The notes under the pieces are model-generated. The model saw only the letters and a program-made list of their open reading frames with translations. It did no database searches and was not told where the DNA came from. Source: Hoeflea phototrophica DFL-43 (GTDB lineage: Bacteria; Pseudomonadota; Alphaproteobacteria; Rhizobiales; Rhizobiaceae). Taken from it: DNA of 64,000 nt. Positions 41,182-50,572 of this stretch are shown piece after piece (the stretch's first letter is position 1; each line of letters begins with the position of its first letter). The stretch covers positions 2,861,343 to 2,925,342 of the forward strand of contig NZ_CM002917.1 of assembly GCF_000154705.2 (NCBI RefSeq), in the 5' to 3' direction. The position numbers and the translations under genes are program-made.

Positions 41182-43026
41182 CTATGGGCAGAAGCATCCG
41201 CCCGGCGCTTGTTTGACAGGGTTGGACGCTTCCGGCCTTGCAACGCGCTTGCGCGATTCGGCACCGGTGAGATTGAATGACCGGACAACATCGGCGAGAC
41301 GCTCACACTCTCCAGCCAGTTTCTGAGACGCAGAGCTGCTATCCTGGACCATGGCCGCATTCTTTTGCGTCATCGTGTCCATTTCGTTGATAGCCGTGTT
41401 GATCTGCGAGAGACTGCTGGCCTGTTCGCGGGCGGCCTTGGAGATGGCGCCAATTTTCTCAGCCACCTGCGTGATCTGTTGCTCGATCTGCCCCATGGAT
41501 TCGCCACTCTTGTTGACGAGCTCCACTCCCGAGCTGACTTGCGCTCCACTTTGTTCGATCAGTTCCTTGATTTCCTTGGCAGCGCCAGCTGACCTGCCAG
41601 CCAACTCTCGGACTTCCTGGGCAACCACCGCAAAGCCCTTACCGGCTTCGCCGGCCCGGGCGGCTTCAACTCCGGCGTTCAGCGCCAGAAGATTGGTCTG
41701 GAAGGCGATGTCATCAATGACTTTCAGAATCTGCGCAATACGGGCAGACGACTCTTCGATTTGACCCATCGCCGTAATGGCAGATTGAACGACTTCGGCA
41801 GAACTTGTCGCGGTTGCACGGGTGGAATCCACCAGATTTCCGGCTTCCGTCGCCTGCACCGATGATTCCTTTACGGTATCAGTAATTTCGGCCAGCGAAG
41901 CGGCTGTCTGCTCCAGTGCTGCGGCCTGCTGTTCGGTACGCCGGGCCAATTCGTCGGTGGAGCCCCCGAGACTGTCTGAAGCCTCGAGAACCGATTGTTG
42001 AGCGCTATCAATGGTCCCAACCGTTTTCTCAAGTGCCTTCAGAGCACGATTGAAATTGTCCTGAAGCTGCGCGAATTCTCCGCCGAGATCAGGAACACGT
42101 GCGGTGAGATCCCCGGCGGCCAACAACTCGAGTGCTTTGCCAAGCTCCTGGACAACATGACGCTGAACCTCTGCCGATGCCTCGGTCTGGGTCATGTTTG
42201 CCTGCCGTTCGGCATCCAGGGCATCGCGTTGCCGGGCCATGTCGGCTTCCGATTCCAGTTTGGCACGTGAGGCCTCGCAGAAATGCGACAATGCTCGAGC
42301 CACGACACCGATCTCGTCACTCTTCTCGGCATAAGGAATGTCGCTGTCGATGTCGCCTTCCTGCAATGCCCCAATTCGCTGGTTGACTTGGGCCAAAGGT
42401 TGCCCGACAAAACGGCGCATGGCGAACAGCAGCATGGCGACAGCAGCAATCAATATCACCACCTGAAGCGCCACGGACTTGAGCGCAAACTCGCGGGAAG
42501 ACGCGGCAATATCTTCCGTGCTCCAGACTGTCCGGATCTGTCCAAGGGACACTCCGTCTTTTCCCGCAGGCAGCGGTGACGAAATGATGACAGTGTTGTC
42601 GCTTGCCGCCAGAACCGGATCGGTCAGTTGGCCTGGATCGGATTTCAGCAACTCAGCAAGCTCTGGAGCCGGAGTTTCCGACCTGGTCCACAAATCGACC
42701 TGCTCGCCAGCCTGATTGAAGGCAGCAAATCCTGTCAGTGCGAGTTTTGGATCGTCCTGGAACACCTGATAGGAAGACCGCACAACATCGGTCTTACCCC
42801 ATTTGACACCGCCAGCAGCCTGATCCCCGATCTGGGCCGTGTCCTTGAGCCAATTCCGCTTGGCGGTTTCCATTTGGCTTGCATCAGACATTTGCGAGAT
42901 TGCAAAACTGGTAACAGCCAATCCCAAAACATTAACAAGGATGACAGTAACAGCAATTTTCTGGGTAATGCTACGGCTACCGGCGCCGAGACTTCCAAAC
43001 CGTCTCTTGATCGAAAACGATCCCAT
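41182..43026 (-). CDS. Methyl-accepting chemotaxis protein
   Basis: Chemoreceptor of 614 residues. Membrane segments are near residues 22-42 and 188-208, enclosing a periplasmic domain of about 145 residues that includes [19 protein letters not shown] and [19 protein letters not shown]. This is a small sensor, perhaps a single Cache-like fold. A HAMP domain follows ([22 protein letters not shown]), then a long coiled coil and the conserved signalling tip [36 protein letters not shown]. There is no CheR/CheB docking pentapeptide at the C-terminus. It controls CheA and so flagellar direction. The secreted Cache-like protein downstream may be its partner. Ligand unknown. Confidence 0.94.
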   Translation of the reverse strand: MGSFSIKRRFGSLGAGSRSITQKIAVTVILVNVLGLAVTSFAISQMSDASQMETAKRNWLKDTAQIGDQAAGGVKWGKTDVVRSSYQVFQDDPKLALTGFAAFNQAGEQVDLWTRSETPAPELAELLKSDPGQLTDPVLAASDNTVIISSPLPAGKDGVSLGQIRTVWSTEDIAASSREFALKSVALQVVILIAAVAMLLFAMRRFVGQPLAQVNQRIGALQEGDIDSDIPYAEKSDEIGVVARALSHFCEASRAKLESEADMARQRDALDAERQANMTQTEASAEVQRHVVQELGKALELLAAGDLTARVPDLGGEFAQLQDNFNRALKALEKTVGTIDSAQQSVLEASDSLGGSTDELARRTEQQAAALEQTAASLAEITDTVKESSVQATEAGNLVDSTRATATSSAEVVQSAITAMGQIEESSARIAQILKVIDDIAFQTNLLALNAGVEAARAGEAGKGFAVVAQEVRELAGRSAGAAKEIKELIEQSGAQVSSGVELVNKSGESMGQIEQQITQVAEKIGAISKAAREQASSLSQINTAINEMDTMTQKNAAMVQDSSSASQKLAGECERLADVVRSFNLTGAESRKRVARPEASNPVKQAPGGCFCP

Positions 43027-43479
43027 ATTTCCCCCACACGTTGCGAAAGCCGCTGCCGGTCAAACCGCATTCATTGCGAGGCCGCCTGAGATCATTCCAG
43101 GCGCAAGGCTGTTAATCCGGCTTAAAGGAATCACAGACCAGGGTTTATGATACCTTAAATTAGGAAAGCAGAAAATAAATGGTGTTTGTTGGTTCTTTAT
43201 TTGGAGCTTAAAATAAAACCGGCGGCAATAGACAGTAAATTACGCCGGCAGTTTCACCAGATCTTCAGCTTGAAATTCAATATCTCAAATGCCTCTGAGC
43301 AGTTGTTTATGACAATGGCGCCCCCTATTGAATCTGGGGTCAACCGCAAAGCCGGACAAAACGGACCAACCTTTGCAGAAACAGCGGCGGCTGGATCCAG
43401 GATCATCACGCCGGCAACCAGAGTGATCGCGCCTGAAGCAGGCATTCAAACGTGCTGGTGCGGCAAACAGGAGGCGCAA
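43027..43479. other. Intergenic region between divergent chemoreceptor and small-protein genes
   Basis: About 450 bases, notably AT-rich around 43140-43220. It should hold promoters for both neighbours. The small-protein frame stays open back to 43186, with an ATG at 43309, but no ribosome-binding site supports a longer product. No hairpin or repeat stood out. Confidence 0.5.
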
Positions 43480-43737
43480 ATGCCCAAAAAGAAGAAAGTC
43501 CGCAAGGTCTATGATGCGCTGATTGAAGGCGCCTATCTTGGCCTCTCTGATAAAAAACTTCATGACTATGTCTTCGAGCAGTGCCCCAAGGCCTCCAGCA
43601 AAAAGATCGTGCGCGCCTCCTTGCTCGCGCTGAGCGATCCTGAGGTCCAGGACAGGAATGTTCTGAACGTCATCTATGCGCTGGCCATCAAGCACAGGCT
43701 CGACGGTGGCCCGGATTCCGACGAGGATGAAGAATAG
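43480..43737 (+). CDS. Small hypothetical protein, basic N-terminus and acidic C-terminus
   Basis: Protein of 85 residues. The ATG at 43480 follows a strong CAGGAGG ribosome-binding site at a spacing of about six bases. The N-terminus MPKKKKVRK is very basic, the middle is predicted helical (YDALIEGAYLGLSDKKLHDYVFEQCPKASSKKIVRASLLALSD), and the C-terminus is acidic (DSDEDEE). I do not recognise a named family. The charge asymmetry suggests a nucleic-acid- or partner-binding cytoplasmic protein. Its neighbour phnN is convergent, 40 bases away, so no operon clue exists. Confidence 0.75.
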   Translation: MPKKKKVRKVYDALIEGAYLGLSDKKLHDYVFEQCPKASSKKIVRASLLALSDPEVQDRNVLNVIYALAIKHRLDGGPDSDEDEE

Positions 43738-43777
43738 GCGGGCCAGCACCTTGGCAGGATGCGCTCAGCGCCAAGGG

Positions 43778-44398
43778 TCAATTCCGAGTTGACGCATATT
43801 TGCCAGCAGCCATCCCGGCGCGGATCAGCTTGACCAGCTCACCGCCCCCAATCTCGGGCGCACGGGAATTGTCGATGACATGGTCAGCCGCGAAACTGTT
43901 GTCCAGAGCCGCGGCGCGCGCCAGTCGGGCCTCGATTTCAGCCCGGCTCTCCCGTCCCCGCGCTTCAAGGCGCTGCGCAAGCACCTCTCGATTGACCTTG
44001 ATTTCCACTGCCACCGCGGACGGAAACACCTTGCGGATGACGCTCCATGCGCCGCGTGAACCGTTGACCACAGCCACTTCACCTCGCTGGAGATGATCCG
44101 TTACTTCGCGCGGCAGACCATAGCGCAATCCGTTGGCAGCCCAGGTCAGCGAGAAGGATCCGGAATCAAGCGCCGCATCAAACTCGGCTTCACTCATCGG
44201 TACGTGATCTTCAGAACCGGCATCCGCCGGACGCGTGATTGCGCGTCTGACAAACAGAACGCCCTCTTCCTCCTCAAGCGCCGCCCGCGCGTGCGACATA
44301 AGTGTGTCCTTGCCCGAACCGCTCGGGCCAAGAACAACATACAGCCGGCCCGGAATGACCGGCCGCGCCACCGCATGGTCCGTAGACACAGACATCAT
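43778..44398 (-). CDS. phnN: Ribose 1,5-bisphosphate phosphokinase
   Basis: P-loop kinase of 206 residues converting ribose 1,5-bisphosphate to PRPP in the C-P lyase pathway. The P-loop is VVLGPSGSGKDTLMSHARAAL (residues about 21-41). RRAITRPADAGSEDHVPMSEAEFDA matches the guanylate-kinase-like substrate site of PhnN. The ATG at 44398 overlaps the phnM stop by four bases. Last gene of the minus-strand operon phnC-D-E1-E2-DUF1045-phnM-phnN. It lets the ribose moiety left from phosphonate breakdown re-enter nucleotide synthesis. Confidence 0.95.
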   Translation of the reverse strand: MMSVSTDHAVARPVIPGRLYVVLGPSGSGKDTLMSHARAALEEEEGVLFVRRAITRPADAGSEDHVPMSEAEFDAALDSGSFSLTWAANGLRYGLPREVTDHLQRGEVAVVNGSRGAWSVIRKVFPSAVAVEIKVNREVLAQRLEARGRESRAEIEARLARAAALDNSFAADHVIDNSRAPEIGGGELVKLIRAGMAAGKYASTRN

Positions 44399-45534
44399 GC
44401 AACCCGTTCACCCTGACGCCAGACCGAACGCACCACCGGAACACCGGTCTCACGCCGCACCCGCACCAGATCGGCACGCTTTCCAACCGCGAGGCTTCCA
44501 CGGTCATCAAGTCCAACTGTTTTCGCAGGAGTGGCCGTCACCAGCCTGATCGCGGCAGGCAGATCCAGGCCATCGATTTCATCAGCAAGGACAAAAGGCG
44601 CATGGATAAGGCTGAACGGCACATAGTCCGAGGACAGAACATCAAGAACCCCTTGCCGGGCCAGATCAGCCGCAGCAATGTTGCCGGAATGCGATCCACC
44701 GCGTACCACATTGGGCGCTCCCATCAGAACACTCATCCCGGCATCGTGCGAAGCCTGAGCGGCTTCGATGCTGGTTGGAAATTCTGCGAGCCGGACACCA
44801 AAGCCCGCAGCTTCCTCGACATGGTCGAGCGTCGCGTCATCATGGCTCGCAATGGTGATGCCGCGTTCGGAGCAAGCCTCAGCAAGCGCCTTGCGGTGCG
44901 TTTCGGAATAGCGCGCTGACGCTTCCACACGACGGTTGACGAAATGCGCAAACGCTTCATCCGAGAGCCCGCGCTTGGTTTTGTAGTAGAGCGTATACTG
45001 CTCCATGGTCTGGAACTGCCGTTGACCTGGCGCATGATCCATCAGCGAAGCAAGCCGTACCTGGGCGTCGGTCCGAAAATCGGCAAAATGATCAAGCACG
45101 TCGGAGGCTGAGACTTCGCAGCGCAGATGGATCAAATGATCAGCGCGCAAACGGTTCTCCTCACGGGCCGAGGCCAGAGCATCAGCAATGGCCCGCATCT
45201 CACCGACCTTGAACCCATCATCCTCGTCAGAACCAAGGCGCAGACAGTCAAACACCGTGGTAATGCCGGACGAGGCGATTTGCGCATCATGGGACTGGAT
45301 TGCGGATACGGCATTCCAGCGCACGCCCGGGCGCGGCGAATAATGTGCCTCCAGATGGTCCGTGTGCAGCTCGACGAGGCCGGGGGTAAGATAATCGCCA
45401 TCCATATCCACACCAGTGGCGGTCCGCTGATCGGAGATTTCGGCAATCACGCCGTCACGGACAACCAGTGAACCGAAAACAACCTGGTCCTCGAGAACCA
45501 GGCGCGCATTGGTGAAAACAGTTTCGATGCTCAT
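44395..45534 (-). CDS. phnM: Ribose-triphosphonate diphosphatase (C-P lyase pathway)
   Basis: Amidohydrolase-fold enzyme of 379 residues. PhnM removes pyrophosphate from ribose-1-phosphonate 5-triphosphate, giving the 5-phosphate for C-P cleavage. Metal-site motifs are LTPGLVELHTDHLEAHYSPRPG near residue 50 and SHDDATLDHVEEA, with a C-terminal VGLDDRGSLAVGKRADLVRV typical of amidohydrolases. The start directly follows the DUF1045 stop (TGA-ATG), and the end overlaps phnN. The order DUF1045-phnM-phnN is common in alphaproteobacterial phn clusters. Confidence 0.96.
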   Translation of the reverse strand: MSIETVFTNARLVLEDQVVFGSLVVRDGVIAEISDQRTATGVDMDGDYLTPGLVELHTDHLEAHYSPRPGVRWNAVSAIQSHDAQIASSGITTVFDCLRLGSDEDDGFKVGEMRAIADALASAREENRLRADHLIHLRCEVSASDVLDHFADFRTDAQVRLASLMDHAPGQRQFQTMEQYTLYYKTKRGLSDEAFAHFVNRRVEASARYSETHRKALAEACSERGITIASHDDATLDHVEEAAGFGVRLAEFPTSIEAAQASHDAGMSVLMGAPNVVRGGSHSGNIAAADLARQGVLDVLSSDYVPFSLIHAPFVLADEIDGLDLPAAIRLVTATPAKTVGLDDRGSLAVGKRADLVRVRRETGVPVVRSVWRQGERVA

Positions 45535-46242
45535 TCAAGCTGTCTTTCTGAGATGTTGGGATGCCAATGGCATCCGGGTATGAATTTGAAACGGCGCACC
45601 CGGCTCGGGCTCGACACTGAGTGTGAGCGCATCAACCGGGACTGGACATCCGGTGGCGGGTGCAAAATAGGCTGTTGCGACTCCCATGACCTTCGCGGCA
45701 TCCACTTCGGGCAGCCGCGTGCTGAGTGTCATATGGAAACGGAACCGGTCAAACACGTAGGGATATCCCCAGCGCACCAGGTTCTTGAGTTCCTCCGAGG
45801 ACAGCCTGTCGGGGTTTCGGCGCTCGATTTCCTTTTCGCTCAATTCCGCCCGCAACGGTTCAAAATGCTCGACAACACTGTTCGCAAACAGATTGAGCTG
45901 ATCAGCACGGCCGCCCGGGGTCAGCGCCAGAAAGCCTTCGAGAAGACTGAGCTGCAGTGCTGGAATTTCAAAGACCTGGGTGCCCTCGGCAAAACGCTCC
46001 ATGGCTAACAACAGATCGGCTTCACTCATTCCGTCGGCCAGCCGGAAAGGCGCTTTCAGCGTTCCATGGAAGCCGTAGCGCCGTGCAGGACCGGTCAAGA
46101 CAGCAAGGTTGCTGGCCGACAGGCCTGGAAGGTCCGGATGCTCGAGTGTCTTGCCAGTCACGGCACTTCGGCCGAGCCAGCGTTCTCCAAGATCGGCCAG
46201 GTCGGAATTCGGTTCCGGTGTGAAATAGAGGGCGTATCTCAT
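45535..46242 (-). CDS. DUF1045 phosphonate-operon protein with 2H phosphoesterase motifs
   Basis: Protein of 235 residues, the DUF1045 family found in phn operons. Two histidine motifs are visible, H59-G-T61 in RRYGFHGTLKAPF and H170-M-T172 in RFRFHMTLSTRL. Paired HxT motifs define 2H phosphoesterases, which open 2',3'- or related cyclic phosphates. C-P lyase makes 5-phosphoribosyl 1,2-cyclic phosphate, opened in E. coli by PhnP. No phnP is in this window, so DUF1045 probably does that step (inference). The start overlaps the phnE2 stop by four bases, and the gene abuts phnM. Confidence 0.92.
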   Translation of the reverse strand: MRYALYFTPEPNSDLADLGERWLGRSAVTGKTLEHPDLPGLSASNLAVLTGPARRYGFHGTLKAPFRLADGMSEADLLLAMERFAEGTQVFEIPALQLSLLEGFLALTPGGRADQLNLFANSVVEHFEPLRAELSEKEIERRNPDRLSSEELKNLVRWGYPYVFDRFRFHMTLSTRLPEVDAAKVMGVATAYFAPATGCPVPVDALTLSVEPEPGAPFQIHTRMPLASQHLRKTA

Positions 46243-47588
46243 GGGTGTCCCGTTCGTCCAATCAGGCGGGATCTCAGCCAGCCCGACAATGTATCCATCG
46301 CCATCACCATCAGGATGATCAGGATGATGTAGTAGCTCACCTCTTCCCAGTCCTTCTGGGTGGCGATCGCCTGCGTCAACAACAACCCGATGCCGCCGCC
46401 AACGATCGCCCCAATCACCGTCGCACTGCGGGTATTCGATTCGAGAAAGTACAGGACCTGGCTCAAAAGCACAGGCGTAACTTGAGGAATGACGCCAAAC
46501 CGGGCCTGCTGGACAGGCGATGCACCGGTCGACTGGACGCCCTCGACCTGCTTTCCATCTATATTCTCCAAGGCTTCGGAGAAGGTCTTGCCGAAGGTGC
46601 CCGTATCAGTAAGAAGGATCGCCAGAGCCCCGGTCATCGGTCCTGGGCCAAAGGCTCTTGAGAGAATGATCGTCCAAATAAGCCCGTCGACACCGCGCAG
46701 GAAATCAAAGAGACGGCGCAACAGAAACAGAATTGGCCGCGAAGGCGTGAAGTTTCCAGCCGCCAGGAATGCCAGCGGTAGTGCGATCAGGGCGGCGCCC
46801 ATCGTGCCGAGAAACGCCATCAGGATGGTTTCGAACAATGCCCATGCCACATCACCATGCCGCCACATGGCATTGGTCCAGAAATCCCGGACCATGGCAA
46901 AAAGGTTTGGCAAGGCCGGATCGACCCGGTCGCCGACGGTTGCAAGTTTGACAAGTTCCAGAGCCGATTTGCCGTAAAAAGGGCTGTCGAGCGTAAAGAA
47001 GAAAAGCTCCCACCCCGCCTGATACCTGAAGACTTCGGTCCTGTTGCGGGTATAGCTGAAACGGCCCTGCGGTGTGGTCACCGAAACGCGTGTTCTCGAA
47101 GAGCTGATCCAGTCCGGCGTTTCGCCGTCCGGTACTGAAAGATTCAGTCCTCCAACCTTCGGCGAAATGTCGATGACGCCGTATCCCGGCACGGAGTAGC
47201 GGGCGCCATCGTCATCGAAGACTACAACATGCCCCTCATCGAGATCGATACGGGTAACCCCGTTCTCCATCATGACCCAATCCGGCAGCATTCCCTCCGG
47301 ATAGCGCCCCTTGTTTTCGCCTTCGATCGATATGGTCACCTCGTTGTTGCGGTTGTCCCGGGTCACATGGGTCTTGTGCGACCAGAAGTCCGAAACGAGA
47401 ATTGCCGCATTGTCGAGCCGCGCGCGCGCGGCGATCCCCGAAATGTCGAAGGCGAAAAACACGTAGAACAGGTAAAGCAGGATGACGCCGGGCACGACAA
47501 AGGCCAGCTTTTGTTTGCGGCTGAATCCTCTGAGGACCTGATTGCGTAGGTCCTCGCCCGAAAGCAGGCCCGTATCGAGAGCGGTCAT
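46239..47588 (-). CDS. phnE: Phosphonate/phosphate ABC transporter permease PhnE2 (PhoT-like, with long periplasmic domain)
   Basis: Inner-membrane permease of 449 residues, far longer than classical PhnE (about 270). After one membrane segment near residues 30-50 (FVVPGVILLYLFYVFFAF) comes a soluble stretch of about 160 residues, then a standard PhnE domain. Its marks are FETILMAFLGTMGAALIALPLAFLAAGN, RGVDGLIWTIILSRAFG and GVIPQVTPVLLSQVLYFLESNTRSA. This layout matches PhoT of the rhizobial PhoCDET phosphate/phosphonate transporter. The start at 47588 lies one base after the phnE1 stop. It pairs with PhnE1 as a heterodimeric channel. The soluble part may cover the channel mouth; its role is unknown. 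Confidence 0.93.
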   Translation of the reverse strand: MTALDTGLLSGEDLRNQVLRGFSRKQKLAFVVPGVILLYLFYVFFAFDISGIAARARLDNAAILVSDFWSHKTHVTRDNRNNEVTISIEGENKGRYPEGMLPDWVMMENGVTRIDLDEGHVVVFDDDGARYSVPGYGVIDISPKVGGLNLSVPDGETPDWISSSRTRVSVTTPQGRFSYTRNRTEVFRYQAGWELFFFTLDSPFYGKSALELVKLATVGDRVDPALPNLFAMVRDFWTNAMWRHGDVAWALFETILMAFLGTMGAALIALPLAFLAAGNFTPSRPILFLLRRLFDFLRGVDGLIWTIILSRAFGPGPMTGALAILLTDTGTFGKTFSEALENIDGKQVEGVQSTGASPVQQARFGVIPQVTPVLLSQVLYFLESNTRSATVIGAIVGGGIGLLLTQAIATQKDWEEVSYYIILIILMVMAMDTLSGWLRSRLIGRTGHP

Positions 47589-47589
47589 G

Positions 47590-48462
47590 TCAGTGTCCCT
47601 TGACGAGGCGGTTGCGGTAGTTGCTCGACACCTGGTCGAAGAAGACAATCGTGGCGAACAGGAGAATGAAGATCGCCACGACTTCGTCGTAGCGTCCCTG
47701 GCCCCATTGCATGGCGATCCGAAGATCGTGTCCGATGCCGCCCGACCCAACGAAGCCCAGAATTGCCGAGGCGCGAATGTTGATCTCGAAGCGCAGCAGC
47801 CCGTAGGAGAACCAGTTCGGCGCCACCTGAGGCAAGACTCCAAGCCACATCTTCTGGATCCAGCTTGCGCCGACCGATGACAACCCCTCGACCGGTTTCA
47901 GGTCGGCATTCTCCGAAACCTCAGAGAACAGTTTGCCAAGTGCGCCGGCGGTGTGAATGGCAATCGCGATCATCGCCGGAACCGGCCCGCCGCCAAGAAT
48001 GAAGATCAGGACGAGCGCGATCACGATCTCCGGGATTGCGCGCATGCCGTCCATCAAGCGCCGAAACACCGGGATCATCCGGGGCCACAGCGCCAGCCCG
48101 CGGGTCGACAGCAGCGCCAGCACGATGGCGGCCGCAGCACCGATTAACGTCGAGACCGCCGCGATGTTGAGTGTTTCAATCAACGAAGGCAAAAATTCCA
48201 GCAGCAGTGCCGGAAGCAATGCCGATTTCTCAATTCCCTCGGCGACGACCTCGGAAGGAAATTGGAATATCTGGGATATGCCATCCCAGAACCCGCCGGC
48301 GTTGCGGGCATCCGCAAGCCTGAACCCGGAGACCAGAAGAGCAATGAAGACGATAAGCAAAATGCCGCCATACATCTGCTTCCGGCGGGTCATCTCCAGG
48401 TAGTTTTCGCGGATAGCCTTCGAAGCGGCCGAGCCGTCCTGCTGTGCAGTCATGTCGCTCAT
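47590..48462 (-). CDS. phnE: Phosphonate/phosphate ABC transporter permease PhnE1 (PhoE-like)
   Basis: Inner-membrane permease of 290 residues. Six membrane segments can be traced, starting with GGILLIVFIALLVSG near residue 35. Family motifs are LNIAAVSTLIGAAAAIVLALLSTRG, MDGMRAIPEIVIALVLIFILG and VSENADLKPVEGLSSVGASW. The start at 48462 (MSDMTAQQ) is preferred since homology begins after it. It is the first of two unequal permeases; the pair with PhnE2 suggests a heterodimer, unlike the E. coli homodimer. Confidence 0.94.
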   Translation of the reverse strand: MSDMTAQQDGSAASKAIRENYLEMTRRKQMYGGILLIVFIALLVSGFRLADARNAGGFWDGISQIFQFPSEVVAEGIEKSALLPALLLEFLPSLIETLNIAAVSTLIGAAAAIVLALLSTRGLALWPRMIPVFRRLMDGMRAIPEIVIALVLIFILGGGPVPAMIAIAIHTAGALGKLFSEVSENADLKPVEGLSSVGASWIQKMWLGVLPQVAPNWFSYGLLRFEINIRASAILGFVGSGGIGHDLRIAMQWGQGRYDEVVAIFILLFATIVFFDQVSSNYRNRLVKGH

Positions 48463-48530
48463 CGGCGGGCATCCTTCACGAATAGAAAGCGGGGAGCCGG
48501 ATGGCTCCCCGCGACTGTTTGGCAAGAGCC

Positions 48531-49436
48531 TTAGTTGGTCTTGGCTTCACGAACGGCAACGATGGTCTCGTAGGCTTCGTGGGTGATCGGCTTGAAGCCT
48601 GCGGTCTCGCCAGCGGCGATGTTGTAGGCGCACTGCGCATCCTTTTCATGCATGGATCCGACGAGTTCGGTCACCGTGTCTTTGACGTCCTGCGGGAGTG
48701 CCTTGCGCAGCGTGACCGGGCCTTCCGGGATTGGCTTCGACTTCCAGATTTGGACGATCTCGTTCATGTCGACAAGACCGGAATCCGTGGCCTTGCGAAG
48801 AGCGCCGGAATTGTAGCCGTCTTCCCAGTTGCCCTGGCCGTCTGCCCAGGTGACGCCGGCGTCGATTTCACCATTGGCAACGGCAACGATGGTCTGCTCG
48901 TGGCCGCCGGTGAACTTGACTTCACCGAAGTAATCGCCGCTTTCCATGGAAGCGCCGGTTGCCTGCGGAATTTCGATCGAGGGAATGAGGTAGCCGGAGG
49001 TCGAGTTCGGGTCACCGAATCCGAAGGTCTTGCCCTTCATGTCGTCCAGCGAAGTGATGCCGCTCTCCTTGCGGGCAAAACCGATCGAATGATAGCTGAA
49101 CGAGCCGTCGAGGTTGGTCTTGACCAGCACCGGTTCGACCGACTCGGGATCGGTCAGATAGGCCTTGGCGTAGGACGATGCGCCGAGCCAGGCCATGTCG
49201 ATCGAACCGCCGAGCATGCCCTGGATCACGCCGTCATAGTCAGCGGGGGTAAACAGCTTGACAGGCACACCGAGGGCTTCCTCGGCATAGGCGCGCAGGC
49301 ATTCGTTCGAAGTCAGGCGATCCTGGGCGTTCTCGCCGCCGAGGATACCGATGCGGAATTCGGTGATCGCGTCCTGTGCGAATGCGCTTGTGGACAGAAG
49401 TGCGGCAGTTGCCGCCACGAGGATTGTTTTCATCAT
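48531..49436 (-). CDS. phnD: Phosphonate/phosphate-binding periplasmic protein
   Basis: Solute-binding protein of 301 residues with a Sec signal peptide (cleavage after STSAFA-QDA). Family marks are FRIGILGGENAQDRLTSNECL, LTPADYDGVIQGMLGGSIDMAWLGASSYAKAY and KTFGFGDPNSTSGYLIPS, where the SxxSxY-type pattern forms the phosphonate site. It binds phosphonates, and in rhizobial PhoD-type members also phosphate, and delivers them to PhnE1/PhnE2. It follows phnC by about 90 bases, with GGAGACAAT upstream of the ATG. Confidence 0.95.
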   Translation of the reverse strand: MMKTILVAATAALLSTSAFAQDAITEFRIGILGGENAQDRLTSNECLRAYAEEALGVPVKLFTPADYDGVIQGMLGGSIDMAWLGASSYAKAYLTDPESVEPVLVKTNLDGSFSYHSIGFARKESGITSLDDMKGKTFGFGDPNSTSGYLIPSIEIPQATGASMESGDYFGEVKFTGGHEQTIVAVANGEIDAGVTWADGQGNWEDGYNSGALRKATDSGLVDMNEIVQIWKSKPIPEGPVTLRKALPQDVKDTVTELVGSMHEKDAQCAYNIAAGETAGFKPITHEAYETIVAVREAKTN

Positions 49437-49528
49437 AGGATTGTCTCCGTTCGAGGGTTGTTAGAAGGGGCAGGCGAAAGGGATGATGCCGGATTGCATT
49501 CGCTGGCCGGACTGACGAACCTTCCGGG

Positions 49529-50380
49529 TCAGGTTGTCTCCAGGACCACTTCGCCCGAAGCATTGGTTCGCGCCTTGACATCGGCGGGGCGGCCCTGGGC
49601 CCGCAGGCTCGTCGAGGTCATGGATTCGGATATTTCTTCGCCATCGGCGCCCGATCCGTAGATGGCGCGAACGGCTTCGGTGGTCAGCGCATCAGGCTTG
49701 CCGTCAAAGACCACCTTGCCCTGCGCCATCCCGATGATGCGCTCACAATAGTTGCGCGCGGTATCGAGCGTATGCAGGTTGGTCACCACCGTGATGCCTT
49801 CCTGCCTGTTGATGTCCCGCAGCGCGTCCATCACAATCTGCGCATTGAGCGGATCAAGCGATGCGATCGGCTCGTCGGCGAGGATCAGTTTCGGGGATTG
49901 CATCAGCGCACGGGCAATGGCGACACGCTGCTGCTGCCCGCCCGAAAGCGCCTCGGCGCGCTTCGGCGCATTCTCGGCGACTCCAAGCCGCTCAAGAATG
50001 GAGATCGCCCTCAGGATGTCTTCGCGGGGAAACAGGTTGAACATCGTCGAGAAAGTCGACCGCATGTTGAGCGTGCCATGCAGGACATTCGACACCACAT
50101 CCAGCCGGGGAACCAGGTTGAACTGCTGAAAGATCATCGCGCAATCGCGCTGCCAGCTTCTGAGTTCACGGCCGCTCAGGGTCGAAACCACGCGTCCGGA
50201 GTGCGAAATCACTCCGTCGCTGACCCCTGTCAGCCGATTGATCATGCGCAGGAGCGTGGATTTTCCGGCGCCCGAGCGACCGATGATGCCAACCATCTGC
50301 CCCTCGGGAATGGACAGGCTAACAGCGTCGACTGCGGTGTTGACGCCAAAACGACGCGTCACTTCGGTCAACTCAAGCAT
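49529..50380 (-). CDS. phnC: Phosphonate/phosphate ABC transporter ATPase
   Basis: Cytoplasmic ATPase of 283 residues. Walker A is [11 protein letters not shown] (near residue 36), the signature [16 protein letters not shown], and Walker [38 protein letters not shown] is typical of PhnC. About 35 C-terminal residues after [10 protein letters not shown] are an extra tail. The start at 50380 has AAAGGA eight bases upstream; the frame stays open but the longer product begins in the promoter region. First gene of the operon; four Pho-box heptamers lie at 50444-50483. Confidence 0.95.
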   Translation of the reverse strand: MLELTEVTRRFGVNTAVDAVSLSIPEGQMVGIIGRSGAGKSTLLRMINRLTGVSDGVISHSGRVVSTLSGRELRSWQRDCAMIFQQFNLVPRLDVVSNVLHGTLNMRSTFSTMFNLFPREDILRAISILERLGVAENAPKRAEALSGGQQQRVAIARALMQSPKLILADEPIASLDPLNAQIVMDALRDINRQEGITVVTNLHTLDTARNYCERIIGMAQGKVVFDGKPDALTTEAVRAIYGSGADGEEISESMTSTSLRAQGRPADVKARTNASGEVVLETT

Positions 50381-50443
50381 AATCAATGTCCTTTGCGGCA
50401 ATCCGGATTTAGCAGTTTCTGCAAGGTGGACTATCGGAGGCAT

Positions 50444-50483
50444 GTGAAGCTGCGATGTCGGTTTGATGTCAGTTTTGTAACGA
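50444..50483 (-). promoter_or_regulatory. Candidate Pho box array before phnC (four heptamers, 11-bp period)
   Basis: Read on the minus strand: TCGTTAC, CTGACAT, CCGACAT and GCTTCAC, each followed by four bases, so successive repeats start 11 bases apart. The two middle ones match the CTGTCAT consensus at six and five of seven positions. The array ends 64 bases from the phnC start, leaving room for a -10 element and leader. PhoB activation under phosphate limitation is expected. Confidence 0.7.
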
Positions 50484-50572
50484 TCCACAGAGCCCCTTCT
50501 TGATCGGGGGAAATCCTTGGAAATCGGGCATTTCCGGCCTTGCATCACGGCCCCGGCCATGCACCAATGAAG

